A stretch of 64,000 nucleotides of DNA, from contig CM064495.1 of assembly GCA_032716605.1 (NCBI GenBank), positions 19,188,330-19,252,329 of the forward strand, in the 5' to 3' direction. The translations under genes and the position numbers were made by a program. Shown here one piece after another: positions 21,456 to 32,785 of the stretch. This DNA is from Paralithodes platypus (lineage: Eukaryota; Arthropoda; Malacostraca; Decapoda; Lithodidae). Below the pieces are notes generated by a model that saw only the letters and a list, made by a program, of their open reading frames with translations, was not told the origin of the DNA and searched no databases. Position 1 is the first letter of the stretch; each line of letters begins with the position of its first letter.

Positions 21456-22472
21456 GAGAGAGAGAGATAGACGGCGGGGGAGGAGGGGGGGATTCATACC
21501 GATACATTTACCATTGACCCCTGAAAGGTTCATACCGATGTACTGATGGTTTAGTACTGTATCATACTCTAATATAGCTGCCAAACTAACCCACGTGAAG
21601 TTGTATTTCATTTCCATCGTTGTAATGGCTCAGTCTGGGCTACGTAACAAGCTTGAGACAACGAGGAACGTCTGTGTCAATTCCACCATGAGTCTCTTCC
21701 ATCAATGAACACACAAAGTAAACCATTCAAGTATTTTGAATTATTTCTTTTGATACAACTATTAAATACTAATATCACTACTTATTAGCACCGTAAACAA
21801 GAACAAAACATTTGCTTAATCATATTCACCACAAATCTCTCTGCTTCCAGACAGTTCAGGACTCATTAAGTGTAAACAGCCAATTTGCCAATAAATGCAA
21901 TGAATTATTGCCGAGAATGTGCCCAGTGAGTCGGCCATGTGACTTCATTACGCTAACTCAACACTCATCCTCTTAACGGAGCTATCTACCCAATCATTAG
22001 GCCATATTATTTTCCTAATTGGCAATAATGTAAAACTACTGTATATAAACGGGACACGAACTACCCTCGGGCAAGGTGCTGGGATTTTCGAAAAGAGGCT
22101 CCAGGCTTGAAAATATTACTTGACATAATCAGGCTTAATAATCCTGAAGGGTTGATAACCAATATATATGCCCTATTTTAATTAACTACCCCTCGGGTAC
22201 TCTTACGCTCATCTATCCATTAGGGAGGGTCTTATTTTAAAGTTCCCATGTCCTCAACACTTAGGCTCACCCATACATTAGGGAAGGACTTAATTATTCA
22301 TTTTGTCACCTTACCCTTAACACCTTGCCATAAAGTTACTCTATTGGATCAGGTATATCTTGTTTTGTAACCAAGTTCACTATGGCTATGTACCAATATG
22401 GGTTGAAACATAGCAAATTGCGTTAAATACTCCCTGAGTAATGGCAAAACGTAGGGTATCTACTCCACATAA
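21456..22472. other. Unassigned 1-kb stretch
   Basis: Short (GA)n at the left edge, otherwise unique-looking AT-rich sequence. No gene or repeat supported. Confidence 0.45.
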
Positions 22473-22480
22473 TACTATTG
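22473..22480. repeat. Left 8-bp target-site duplication
   Basis: TACTATTG, repeated at 22952-22959. Confidence 0.75.
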
Positions 22481-22951
22481 GGATAAATTGGATTTTCGGT
22501 CACGTATGGGATATAATGTTCTGAATGCGTACTATAGCTTTGTCATAGAGTGTTAGTCACCACAATATATGTCTTTACCGCTGCATATTAAATTATTTTT
22601 CCTTAGACTTTGTGGGTTAAATAAGGGTGGAAGGAAAAATGGCGGCCATCTTGGATCAGCTGAGAACTAATATTTTTCACTTTTTTACCGTATTGTTAGT
22701 ATTTTGTCATATTCTATGTTTATGCTAACCCTGCGGAGGTCTGGGGGAAGCAGCCCCCAGGTTAGGCTAGGTTGTTAGGTTAGGGTAATGACAAAATATG
22801 GCTTTAGGGGGCATGTTTTAATATTGCAAAATAATGGGTAAAAATCAATTTGCAGAAGGAAAAACACATTAAAACACACTAATGAAGGAACTGATGAGAA
22901 AAAGGATTATAATACAAAAAACACATACGTGACCCAAAATCCAATTTGACC
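22481..22951. mobile_element. 471-bp TIR element with 8-bp TSD
   Basis: Left end GGATAAATTGGATTTTCGGT, right end (read inward) GGTCAAATTGGATTTTGGGT, both continuing CACGTATG. The TIRs are about 30 bp with few mismatches. An exact 8-bp direct repeat flanks the element. The interior is non-coding (contains AAAATGGCGGCCATCTTGG, itself a short palindrome). An 8-bp TSD is compatible with hAT, P or Merlin superfamilies; the GG start leaves the superfamily open. Confidence 0.78.
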
Positions 22952-22959
22952 TACTATTG
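22952..22959. repeat. Right 8-bp target-site duplication
   Basis: TACTATTG, matching 22473-22480. Confidence 0.75.
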
Positions 22960-23346
22960 AAAGCTTCAGGCCTATTCAAGCTTATTCTCTTGAGATAACT
23001 TCCAAGATCATTTAAATTCACACCTGTTAAGAATAATTACTAAATAACTATATAACGCCCATTTATTAAATACCAGATTAACTACAAGAGTTATAATATT
23101 GAACTGATCAATAATTCTTCTACTACAATACCACTCTATAACAGTTTCGTGTATAACCAAATAATCTCATTATACCTTATATATAATTATACAAGTGTGT
23201 ATTTCTACCCCTCATACCTGGTATATTATATCATTATACAGTTAACCCTACTAGTAACGGTAGTAATTAGCAGCTTCAGGTTAGGTTTTGTTTAGTTCAT
23301 ATGTTTAATGTGCAGGAGATGGTGGTCGAGAGATGTGTGTGAAATA
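22960..23346. other. Unassigned AT-rich stretch
   Basis: Nothing recognisable. Confidence 0.4.
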
Positions 23347-23585
23347 CTTCATTCCTTCATTAGGTGTTCAGAATAAATGTAATCGGTGAGGTCCCAGAAG
23401 TAGCTCCTAGCTGGGTGAGAGCGAGAGAAGGGACGGTGGGTATAGTTCTGGGGTCGTAGAGAAAATGGGAGGGTTTAGGTGGGGGTATGGGAACAAGGAG
23501 AGGAAGTGGAGGGGATACCTCTCCACCGTGCAGTGCTACGGTACTAACAGGGAAAATTAAACGAATTAATCCTGACGACTGTACC
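23347..23585 (-). repeat. Interspersed repeat X, copy 2 (inverted)
   Basis: Reverse complement of 17705-17945 with scattered substitutions, ending at CCTGACGACTGTA. Confidence 0.75.
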
Positions 23586-24054
23586 TATATACAATACCCA
23601 TATCGTTTGGTAGTCATATAAATGTCCATATATAGCAGGTATGGAGCTTAAACATTCTCAAAATTCTGAATTGTCGTAAATCAGCCACCCTTCTCTTCCC
23701 AAGGATAATAGCCACATTTTATTTATTCTACGTTAGCTAAGGTGATCAATGACTTACAATTATAGTATTGAACTACATTCAATGGCTGGAATGTATGGTA
23801 GGTATAGAAATGCCAACATGTAGCCTATTCTTTCTGTTTTGAATGCTACACAGTGGTAGAAAAGGCCAGAATGTCGACATATACAAGTCCCGAAGGCGGA
23901 AAAACAGCGCTAATCTGCTGTAGCGGCCACTTGTGGCATTATATTGGTAGGGAAAATTGACTTCACCGTTCCCTCTCCCATCTCATCCTCTGACCGTTCT
24001 ATTCCACCATTCTCTCTCTCTCTCTCTCTGAGTAATTTGTTTCTTTATGTTTAG
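23586..24054. other. Unassigned stretch
   Basis: Contains a short (CT)n near 24010-24028; otherwise nothing recognisable. Confidence 0.4.
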
Positions 24055-24630
24055 CCATTGCAGTTCATTGCAAATGGGTGTTCATACTTCCTAGCTCTGC
24101 CATCTGCAACTCTTGGTGCACAGTTTTGCGACCTTTGAACCTTCGTAATTAGTGATGCATTTGTCGTCCCCCAAATGATATTGCAGTCGTTCAGAGTAAT
24201 TAACACTAGTGATTGTATACCACCAATTCGGGTTAATTTGTCAAAATATATTTTAGTTCTATACGTAATTCTATATATGTATAATGAGACCCCATTACTT
24301 TTGTTGTATGACTGTTATGCTTACCGAAGACCATATATTGGTCTAAGTAAACATTAAAGATTTTAACGTGAAGAAAGAGCTGGATTATTTTATTACCGAA
24401 TTGGATGGTTGTATTTGTTATGTTATCTGACGTGTTCCTATGAAGATGCACGTGAGTCCTTTTGGTGTTCAGCATTATACCATTTTCTTGGAAATGTTTC
24501 TTAGTATTTCGTAGACTTTTTTCACTTTTGGCGGTTGGATTATTAAATTCGTTTAATTTACCACTGTGAAAGAACTGTGTGTCGTCAGCTTATTGTACTA
24601 GTAAGCAATATTTGATGTGTACTGGAATAT
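24055..24630 (-). pseudogene. Decayed LINE reverse transcriptase fragment
   Basis: Minus strand: ADDTQFFHSGKLNEF near 24590-24610 (catalytic ADD preceded by a stop in place of the usual aromatic residue), IMLNTKRTHVHLHRN, IQFGNKIIQLFLHVK, VYLDQYMVFGKH. After frame breaks it continues CNIIWGTTNASLITKVQRSQ and RVADGRARKYEHPF near 24070-24190. The order matches the palm-to-thumb region of CR1/Jockey-type reverse transcriptases. Multiple stops and shifts show an old, inactive copy. Confidence 0.75.
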
Positions 24631-24804
24631 AATGTGGCAAAGAATATTGAAAAGGATTAGTTATATAATTTAGTTCATATTTACTTCTGTATTATGCAGT
24701 AGAGATTGAGAATTAATGTGAACTATCCCTAAATTATTGTGTGTTACAATGGGCTTAATATTAACGGTGGTGTCTTACTAGTCACTATCCTACACATTGA
24801 GAGA

Positions 24805-24838
24805 GAGAGAGAGGGGGTGTGTGTGTGTGTGTGTGTGT
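24805..24838. repeat. (GA)n(GT)n microsatellite
   Basis: GAGAGAGAGAG, a short G run, then GTGTGTGTGT. Confidence 0.9.
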
Positions 24839-25176
24839 AAGGGAGGGAGGGGAGTGTTATTGGCCCCCTTCTCCCCCATGCTTAGCCCCATTACCGTTGA
24901 TATTTTAAGACGTTCACTCCATTAGTTTGGCGACTTTAAGACCTGTTTTTCCATTTACTGTAGACGTCGATTTTTTCATAGCGAGCGATAGCGAGCCTGT
25001 AATTTAGGAGGGATTGGCTTTTGGTCTGGACAATTTTCTACCGAAAAATGTGCAAATTTATCTCGATGTGGGGTATTGGGGGTAATTTGTTAAGCTTGAT
25101 GGAGGTCTTAGGAGGAAACTACAAAAATAATTAATAAGTAAATACATTTCTAGATAATAACAAATCTTTCTAACTA
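24838..25176 (+). mobile_element. MITE family A, copy 3 (decayed ends)
   Basis: Contains TAGCCCCATTACCGTTGATA, GCGAGCGATAGCGAGCCTGT, GTGCAAATTTATCTCGATG and TTAAGCTTGATGGAGGTCTT in family A order. The terminal TTAA motifs are eroded. Confidence 0.75.
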
Positions 25177-26016
25177 AAGTGAAGGCCAATCAGAAGAGGT
25201 CAGAAGAAGAGGAGTGGAATCTGTCGTGTCACCACATTAAGCAGTTTTTCCTCCATGTGGGTATAATTACTGGGACCCGTGTGTGTCATTTGTGGTGGCG
25301 AGGAGTATTACTAATTCTAGGAGACACCCAACACAGAGATGGAGGTGGATTAAGGGAATGGACGGTCCGAAAGAGGGATGAGCTAAGAGAAAATTACGTA
25401 AGGAATCCGAGTATATATACTGTATGTATGTACACTACATGGTACGGAGAAAAGAAAAGGAAATGTGAGATCCGAGTGTTGAACAGTACGACAAAAGTAC
25501 AACAACATTATATATCGTTACGGAGAAGGAGAGGAACAGAAATGAGGAGAGAGGGAGAGAGAGAGAGAGAGAGAGATTATATATGTGTGTGATTAGGGAG
25601 TATGGGCGAGTATTAGTCCATTCGACGAAAGGAAATTAAAAATGAGAGAAACAGGAAAAGGGTCGAGAAAGGGGAGGGAAGAGTTTTAGAGAACTCCAGG
25701 CTACAAATGGTCGCACACACACACACACACACACACACATTACATGACCACGGTCTGGACGAGGTCTGGAATGGTCATATGGCCTGGCATTTGGAAGGTG
25801 GGGTAGAGAGAGAGAGATTCACAGAGTTACGCTGATACCCAGAATGCATAAACCTTGCAAACCCTACTTGGGAGTCCGGCCATAATCTATCTAATTAGTT
25901 ACTACTAAATTGTATACAAGGATAGTAAAGCAAAGTGTTCTCTCCACACCCACGAATCCCATGGATAATGGGGTAGGCATTCGAAAAATTATACAATTAG
26001 AAATACCTACTTGGAG
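25177..26016. other. Unassigned purine-rich stretch
   Basis: Holds (GA)n near 25555-25576 and (CA)n near 25711-25738. A 137-aa frame at 25179-25592 (+) is made largely of charged residues from purine-rich DNA and has no family motif; I do not call it a gene. Confidence 0.4.
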
Positions 26017-27112
26017 AGAGAGAGAGAGTACAAAGGAAATCAAGCAACAACAGGTCTAGTGACCCTTCTAGGCTGCTTGTCCTCCAAAACACTGAGGATC
26101 AAGTGTCCAAACAGTGGTTTAGAGTGGGTAAGGGAACATTGGAAAGGGAACTAATGTCCGTGGCAGGATTAGGAAGTTAGTAGGGGACAGATGGGTTAGT
26201 AACTGAGGGGAGGATAAAATAAAGTTATTCATTTACAAACGCAGTCAGTCGTGGGTTTGATGCGAGATATTTGTCTAGGCGGAGTTTAAATGAATCAACG
26301 GTGCTGCAGTCTATAACGTCTCGGGGAAGCCCATTCCACAAGTTGACAACTCGATTGAAGAAGAAATTCTTAGATTCGTGTGAGTTAAAAGATTTACCAA
26401 TAATTTTGCAACCGTTTCACGGCGTGTAATTAGATTAGTCGATAGTGAAGTACTTACTACAGTTCATATTGTCGATGCCTTTGATGATTTTGAACACTTG
26501 AATTAAGTCACCTCTTAATCTGCGCTGGGTTAAAGGAAATAGATTTAATTCTCTAAGACGCTCCTCGTATGGTTTGTTCTTTAGGCTAGGTATCATTTTG
26601 GTAACTCTACGTTGAACTCGTTCTAGCTTGTCTATATCTTTTTGGTAATAAGGACACCAGGATTGAACGCAGTATTCCAGAAGAAGTGCGGACTAAGGAA
26701 TTGTAAAGGGCTAGGATAACTTCTTTGGATTTATGCTCAAATGACCTGCCTATAAAGCCAATTATTTTGTTTGCTTTCTTAACAACTTCTGAACATTGTT
26801 GACTCGGTTTTAGGTTACTCGATATTGTTACTCCCAGATCGGTTTTTCTGTTTACATTCTTAAGCTGAGTGCCATTCATCGAATAGTTTGCTTTCTCATT
26901 TAGGTATCCGATATGTAGTACTTTACATTTATCCGCATTGAAACTCATTTGCCAAATTTGGGCCCAACATGACAATTTATCTAGATTGTGTTGCATATCG
27001 TCAACTTGTTCTTTTGAGAGTACGCTATTTGCAATTTTTGTATCGTCAGCAAATTTTGAGATTGTACAGGTGAGACCCTCATCTATGTCGTTGAGAGAGA
27101 GAGAGAGAGAGA
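26017..27112 (-). pseudogene. CR1-like LINE reverse transcriptase (family CR1-C, copy 2)
   Basis: Minus-strand copy of the family also seen at 11362-12274, longer at its 5' side: ISKFADDTKIANSVLSKEQV (catalytic FADD), KLSCWAQIWQMSFNADKCKV, LHIGYLNEKANYSMNGTQLK, DLGVTISSNLKPSQQCSEVV, and then a frame shift in the LVR region near 26690. The C-terminal part (26250-26570) is broken by small indels relative to copy 1. The 3' end reads CTTTGTAC(TC)n on the minus strand and the 5' truncation also meets a (GA)n tract (27092-27112), so insertion within a GA/TC microsatellite is possible. Confidence 0.88.
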
Positions 27113-27292
27113 GGGGCATACTACGAAGAGGTGTAAGGGGGTAGAATTTTAAATTTTGAGATCATGAAGTGATAGAAAGAAAGACAGGCATCATGATTGG
27201 GTTTAGGGTCAGCGCTTTTCTCTTTCTCACTCCTCTCTCCTTTCCATTATTCCCTCCGCTTCTTATCCCATCGTATTTCATCCTCTCCCGAT

Positions 27293-28076
27293 CCCTTTTG
27301 CACCTCTCTCCATCCCTTCTCCTGTTCTCCTCTTTTGCACCTCTCTCCATCCCTTCTCCTGTTCTCCTCTTTTGCACCTCTCTCCATCCCTTCTCCTGTT
27401 CTCCTCTTTTGCACCTCTCTCCATCCCTTCTCCTGTTCTCCTCTTTTGCACCTCTCTCCATCCCTTCTCCTGTTCTCCTCTTTTGCACCTCTCTCCATCC
27501 CTTCTCCTGTTCTCCTCTGTTGCACCTCTCTCCATCCCTTCTCCTTTTCTCCTCTTTTGCACCTCTCTCCATCCCTTCTCCTGTTCTCCTCTTTTGCACC
27601 TCTCTCCATCCCTTCTCCTGTTCTCCTATTTTGCACCTCTCTCCATCCCTTCTCCTGTTCTCCTCTTTTGCACCTCTCTCCATCCCTTCTCCTGTTCTCC
27701 TCTTTTGCACCTCTCTCCATCCCTTCTCCTGTTCTCCTCTTGTGCACCTCTCTCCATCCCTTCTCCTGTTCTCCTCTTTTGCACCTCTCTCCATCCCTTC
27801 TCCTGTTCTCCTCTTTTGCACCTCTCTCCATCCCTTCTCCTGTTCTCCTCTTTTGCACCTCTCTCCATCCCTTCTCCTGTTCTCCTCTTTTGCACCTCTC
27901 TCCATCCCTTCTCCTGTTCTCCTCTTTTGCACCTCTCTCCATCCCTTCTCCTGTTCTCCTCTTTTGCACCTCTCTCCATCCCTTCTCCTGTTCTCCTCTT
28001 TTGCACCTCTCTCCATCCCTTCTCCTGTTCTCCTCTTTTGCACCTCTCTCCATCCCTTCTCCTTTTCTCCTTTTAA
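27293..28076. repeat. 37-bp pyrimidine minisatellite, about 21 copies
   Basis: Unit TTTTGCACCTCTCTCCATCC plus CTTCTCCTGTTCTCCTC, with rare variants (for example TGTTGCAC, TATTTTGCAC). The unit is not a multiple of three, yet several frames stay open on both strands because no stop codon is generated, so the long frames here are artefacts. Confidence 0.97.
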
Positions 28077-28169
28077 CCCCTTTTGTTTCCTCCGTTCCTC
28101 ACCTCGTCCCATATGTTTGTCCTCTCCTCTCCATTCCTTCTCACCTCACCTCCTCATCCATTCTCTTCT

Positions 28170-28562
28170 TTAAGGGGGGTCACCGTTTTTTTTTTTTTTT
28201 ATCTTTGTCTCCATTTCTCTCTTTCCCTGGCTTGTATCCATTCGGCCCCATTCAGCCAACTGTTTTAAGACGTTTATCCACGTCCAGGTGGCGATTTCTT
28301 TCTGGCGAGCGATAGCGAGCCAGCATTGTATGGAGAAATCCGGCTTCGCCGGAGAAATTTTTCTATCGAATAATTTACAAATTTAGCTTGCTGTCAAACT
28401 ATATATATATATATATATTATATATATATATATGCTGGCTCGCTACCGCTCGCCAGGAAAATATTGACACCTGGATGGGGTAAACGTCTTAAAACAGTAG
28501 GCTAAATGGGGCCGAATGGATAAAAGCCAAAGAGAGAGGGAGAGAAAGAGAAAAAAAGCCTT
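28170..28562. mobile_element. Fold-back MITE (family B), copy 3
   Basis: Starts TTAAGGGGGGTCACCG. Arms carry GTATCCATTCGGCCCCATTC, GGCGAGCGATAGCGAGCCAG and complements. The centre includes GGCTTCGCCGGAG and a (TA)n expansion at about 28400-28432. The right terminus is eroded near 28562. Confidence 0.85.
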
Positions 28563-29127
28563 CCCCTCCCTGTCTCATCACTGTCTCTCTTTTGTTCTCT
28601 ATCTCTCTTCTTCTTTCCTCTCCTTGCCTCCTCTCCTCGTCCCTTCCTCTCTTATTTCCTATTCTCGCTTCCTCGCCCCTTCATTTATGTTCGTTTCCTA
28701 CCACATCACCTCTTTAACCCTCACCCTTTCCCTTCTCATTCCTCTTCCCTTCCTTCTCCTCGTCACCTCCACCCCCACCCCCCACCCCCATGTCCACGCA
28801 TCTCCTACACTCCTGCCCCCTCTCTTTATCTCATCAGTTATCTCATCCCCTTCTCTATCATCATCTCTCATTCCCTTACATCCCAATTCCTCTTTATGTG
28901 TCCCCATCGTTTCTTTCCTTGCTACCAATTTCATCAAGCTGGCAAACTAGAGACTATCAAATCCAGTTATATAGCAGAATTCCTTGTTTATAAGCCTTTA
29001 TGTTTATATTATACAAAATATATATATTTTTTGTTTATATTATTACGTCTTTGGAAGTGAAACAATAGCCAAATACAATGCAATTACGTGTTACTTTCTC
29101 TGTATATCATTTCATACATATTTCAAT
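28563..29127. other. Pyrimidine-rich then AT-rich stretch
   Basis: 28563-28900 is C/T-rich without a clear period; the rest is AT-rich. Frames here lack family motifs. Confidence 0.4.
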
Positions 29128-29439
29128 CTAAAGGGAAGGATTTGTTCAACCCCCTTCTTCCTCATATTTAGCCCCATTAGTTTTGAGAATTTAAGACATT
29201 CGTCCTATTAGTTTAGCGTTTTTAAAACTTTTAACCCCATATCTCTATCAATTTTAAGACCTTTGGGGCTACTTAGGTGTCGATTTTGTTTTCTGGCGAG
29301 AGACAGCTAGCCTGCAGTTAACGAGAAACGAGACATTTTCCTACCTAAAAATTTACACATTTATCTCGAAAGGAGGTCTTGGAAGTATTTGTTTAAGTTT
29401 GACGGAGGACTAGGGAGCCAAATAATAACCTCCCTTTAA
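29128..29439 (+). mobile_element. MITE family A, copy 4
   Basis: Family A blocks in order (TTTAGCCCCATTAGTTTTGA, TGGCGAGAGACAGCTAGCCT, TTTATCTCGAAAGGAGG), ending CCTCCCTTTAA. The core GCGAGCGATAGCGAGCC motif is mutated here. Confidence 0.75.
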
Positions 29440-29529
29440 CACCAAATTGTTCCAGGTTGACACTCTGTCTATCATCACTTGGTTTATTATTTCCTTCATC
29501 TTATAATTATATCTTCCCCTCACCTTACC

Positions 29530-31635
29530 CCTCGCCTTTTGCTCCCTCTCCTCCCCTCCCCCACCCTCCACAGTCCTTCTCTTCCCTTCCCCCACTCTCC
29601 ACAGTCTTTCTCTTCCCCTCCCCCACCCTCCACAGTCCTTCTCTTCCCTCCCCTACCCTCCACAGTCCTTCTCTTCCCCTCCCCCACCCTCCACAGTCCT
29701 TCTCTTCCCTCCCCCACCCTCCACATTCCTTCTCTTCCCTCCCCCCCCCTCCCCACTCCTTTTCTTCCTTTCCCCCATCCTACACAGTCCTTCTCTTCCC
29801 TCCCCCACCCTCCACAGCCCTTCTCTTCCCTCCCCCACCCTCCACAGTCTTTCTCTTCCCTCCCCCACCCTCCACAGCCCTTCTTCCACCCTCCACAGCC
29901 CTTCTCTTCCCTTCTCCCACCCTCCACAGCCCTTCTCTTCCCTTCTCCCACCCTCCACAGTCCTTCTCTTCCCTTCTCCCACCCTCCACAGCCCTTCTCT
30001 TCCCTTCTCCCACCCTCCACAGCCCTTCTCTTCCCTTCTCCCACCCTCCACAGCCCTTCTCTTCCCTTCTCCCACCCTACACAGTCCTTCTCTTCCCTCC
30101 CCCACCCTCCACAGCCCTTCTCTTCCCTCCCCCACCCCCCACAGCCCTTCTCTTCCCTTCTCCCACCCTCCACAGTCCTTCTCTTCCCTTCTCCCACCCT
30201 ACACAGCCCTTGTCTTCCCTTCCCCCACCCTCCACAGCCCTTCTTAGCCCTTCCCCACCCTCCACAGTCCTTCTCTTCCCTTCTCCCACCCTCCACAGCC
30301 CTTCTCTTCCCTTCTCCCACCCTCCACAGTCCTTCTCTTCCCTCCCCCACCCTCCACAGCCCTTCGCTTCCCTCCCCCACCCTCCACAGCCCTTCTCTTC
30401 CCTCTCCCACCCTCTACAGTCCTTCTCTTCCCCTCCCCCACCCTCCACAGTCCTTCTCTTCCCTCTCCTACCCTCCACAGCCCTTCTCTTCCCTCCCCCA
30501 CCCTCCACAGCCCTTCTCTTCCCTTCTCCCACCATCCACAGCCCTTCTCTTCCCTTCTCCCACCCTACACAGCCCTTCTCTTCCCTCCCCAACCCTACAC
30601 AGCCCTTTTCTTCCCTTCTCCCACCCTCCACAGTCCTTCTCTTCCCTACTCCCACCCTACACAGCCCTTCTCTTCCCTCCCCCACCCTACACAGCCCTTC
30701 TCTTCCCTTCTCCCACCCTACACAGCCCTTCTCTTCCCTTCCCCCACCCTCCACAGCCCTTCTCTTCCCTTCTCCCACCCTCCACAGCCCTTCTCGTCCC
30801 TTCTCCCACCCTCCACAGCCCTTTTCCCACCCTCCACAGCCCTTCTCTTCCTTTCCCCCACCCTCCACAGCCCTTCTCTTCTCTTCCCCCACCTTCCACA
30901 GCCCTTCTCTTCCCTTCTACCACCCTCCACAGCCCTTCTCTTCCATTCTCCCACCCTCCACAGTCCTTCTCTTCCCTCCCCCACCCTCCACAGCCCTTCT
31001 CTTCCCTCCCCCACCCTCCACAGCCCTTCTCTTCCCTCCCCCACCCTCCACAGTCCTTCTCTTCCCTTCTCCCACCCTCCACAGCCCTTCTCCCACCCTC
31101 CACAGCCCTTCTCTTCCCTTCTCCCACCCTCCACAGTCCTTCTCTTCCCTCCCCCACCCCCCACCGCCCCTCTCTTTCCTCCCCCCCCCTCCACAGCCCT
31201 TCTCTTCCCTCCCCCACCCTCCACAGTTCTTCTCTTCCCTTCTCCCACCCTCCACAGCCCTTCTCTTCCCTTCTCCCACCCTCCACAGCCCTTCTCTTCC
31301 GTTCTTCCACCCTACACAGCCCTTCTCTTCCCTTCTCCCACCCTCCACAACCCTTCTCTTCCCTTCCCCCACCCTCCAAAGTCCTTCTCTTCCCTTCCCC
31401 CACCCTCCACAGTCCTTCTTTTCTCTCCCCCACCCTCCACAGTCCTTCTCTACCCTCCCCCACCCTCCACAGTCTTTCTCTTCTCTCCCCCACCCTCCAC
31501 AGTCCTTCTCTTCCCCTCCCCCACCCTCCACAGTCCTTCTCTTCTCTCCCTCACCCTCCACAGTCCTTTACTACCCTCCCCCACCTTCCACAGTCCTTCT
31601 CTTCCCCTCCCCCACCCTTCACAGTCCTCCTCTTC
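29530..31635. repeat. 30/31-bp pyrimidine minisatellite, about 68 copies
   Basis: Units of the form CCCACCCTCCACAGYCCTTC plus TCTTCCCTTCT or TCTTCCCTCC. The + strand is almost purely C/T apart from the CACAG core. Frames of up to 772 aa occur only because pyrimidine-rich DNA rarely forms stop codons. Confidence 0.97.
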
Positions 31636-31662
31636 CCTGCTGAGCCCCTCTCCTCCCCCCAG

Positions 31663-31797
31663 AAGAGTCCAGTCCGGGGTGCATCAATTAAGCGCCCCCA
31701 GGCTTCGACATTCTCCCCCACACGAGTCCCCTTCAGGAGCTTCGTGGCGTCTGCTCAATCCTCCTACCTGTCTGCTCTACCTGCCCCGGCTGTCTAG
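31663..31797 (+). other. Candidate coding exon 1
   Basis: A non-repetitive GC-rich 135-bp block preceded by a strong acceptor (pyrimidine tract ending CCTCCCCCCAG at 31662) and followed by a donor-like TAG|GTACGC at 31798. Two frames are open: one begins KSPVRGASIKRPQASTFS and ends at a TAG exactly at the 3' edge; the other begins RVQSGVHQLSAPRLRH and runs through. The pyrimidine tract is part of the minisatellite, so the acceptor may be coincidental. No homology recognised. Confidence 0.35.
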
Positions 31798-32785
31798 GTA
31801 CGCAGGCGGACACAACAAATAATGTCCTACCCCTATATTTTCAACTTTGGGTATGTCTGTGTTTCTTCCATTTTTCTTTATTTGGGGTTTTACAATATTT
31901 ACAATACCGGTACTAGAATTAAGTTCACCTCGTTTGGATCGTAAGGTATTTCGGGATATAGGAGATCTTTGTTAGATGTGCTCTTTAACTCTTTCAATAT
32001 TCGCGGACGTTATTTATATTTTATGTATTTATTTATTTATTGTTTTTGCTTTGGGGAGAGGTCTAGGCTATATACATTAGAAACGTTTATTCAGTTCAGG
32101 AAACAAAATATGGAAATCAGAGGCTTAATTAAGATTATTTTCACCTCATTGATTGTTAGAGATCCTTCCTAAACTGCAATACAATCTTATTGTGCATAAT
32201 TCGTCTTATACTCATCATTATTATTATAAGTATATTTTCATTGCATTTTTTAGATACCAGTAGGTTCTACTACCTAGCCTGCGTTTATTGGGGTATCAAA
32301 AAGGCTATGAATTAATTGTTGTGAAGATATTGTTTGTTAAAGTAAAATAGCCACGCAATCTACTACACATGTATAGATAGGCAGCGTTGACAATTTCTGC
32401 CATGTGGGTAATTGACTTCTTCACCACCCTGTATAAGAGTGGATAATTAAATATCATTGTGAATCATATCTTAGTACTAATACAATATCTACCGATTTCT
32501 CTAACTTAGTATTAACAGTTAAGTAATGAGGACTGACCTCGAGGGTCATAGGGTAAGACAGTCTTACTTTCGTCTTGCGAGTAAATCTTCAAGTAGAGTA
32601 CATTTGCTTCATGACGCAATACACAGACGTTGGATGAGTTACATAGCTGGAACATTAAACGTCTGAACAAACAGCCTTCATCTCCTTCACGTGTACGTGT
32701 TTGTGTCTCAGACTTAAACGGATATACAGTGGCTATAATAAATATAATAAAAATTCGAATTATAACACTATCTAATTTTAAAGAA
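31798..32785. other. Unassigned stretch with one truncated MITE
   Basis: A family C half-copy lies at about 31985-32190 (TTAACTCTTTCAATATTCGC, then ATTGTTAGAGATCCTTCC), and a short hairpin-repeat relative (CTCGTTTGGATCGTAAGGT) near 31928. Nothing else supported. Confidence 0.45.

Noticed and set aside
25179..25592. 137-aa charged frame as a gene
   Set aside because: Built from purine-rich DNA, no recognised motif, ends in a (GA)n tract.
27162..28315. Multiple frames of 230-370 aa on both strands
   Set aside because: By-products of the 37-bp minisatellite; they are open in overlapping frames and have no family motif.
29457..31797. Plus-strand frames of 728 and 772 aa
   Set aside because: They are translations of a 30/31-bp pyrimidine minisatellite. 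Several frames on both strands are open because the composition avoids stop codons.
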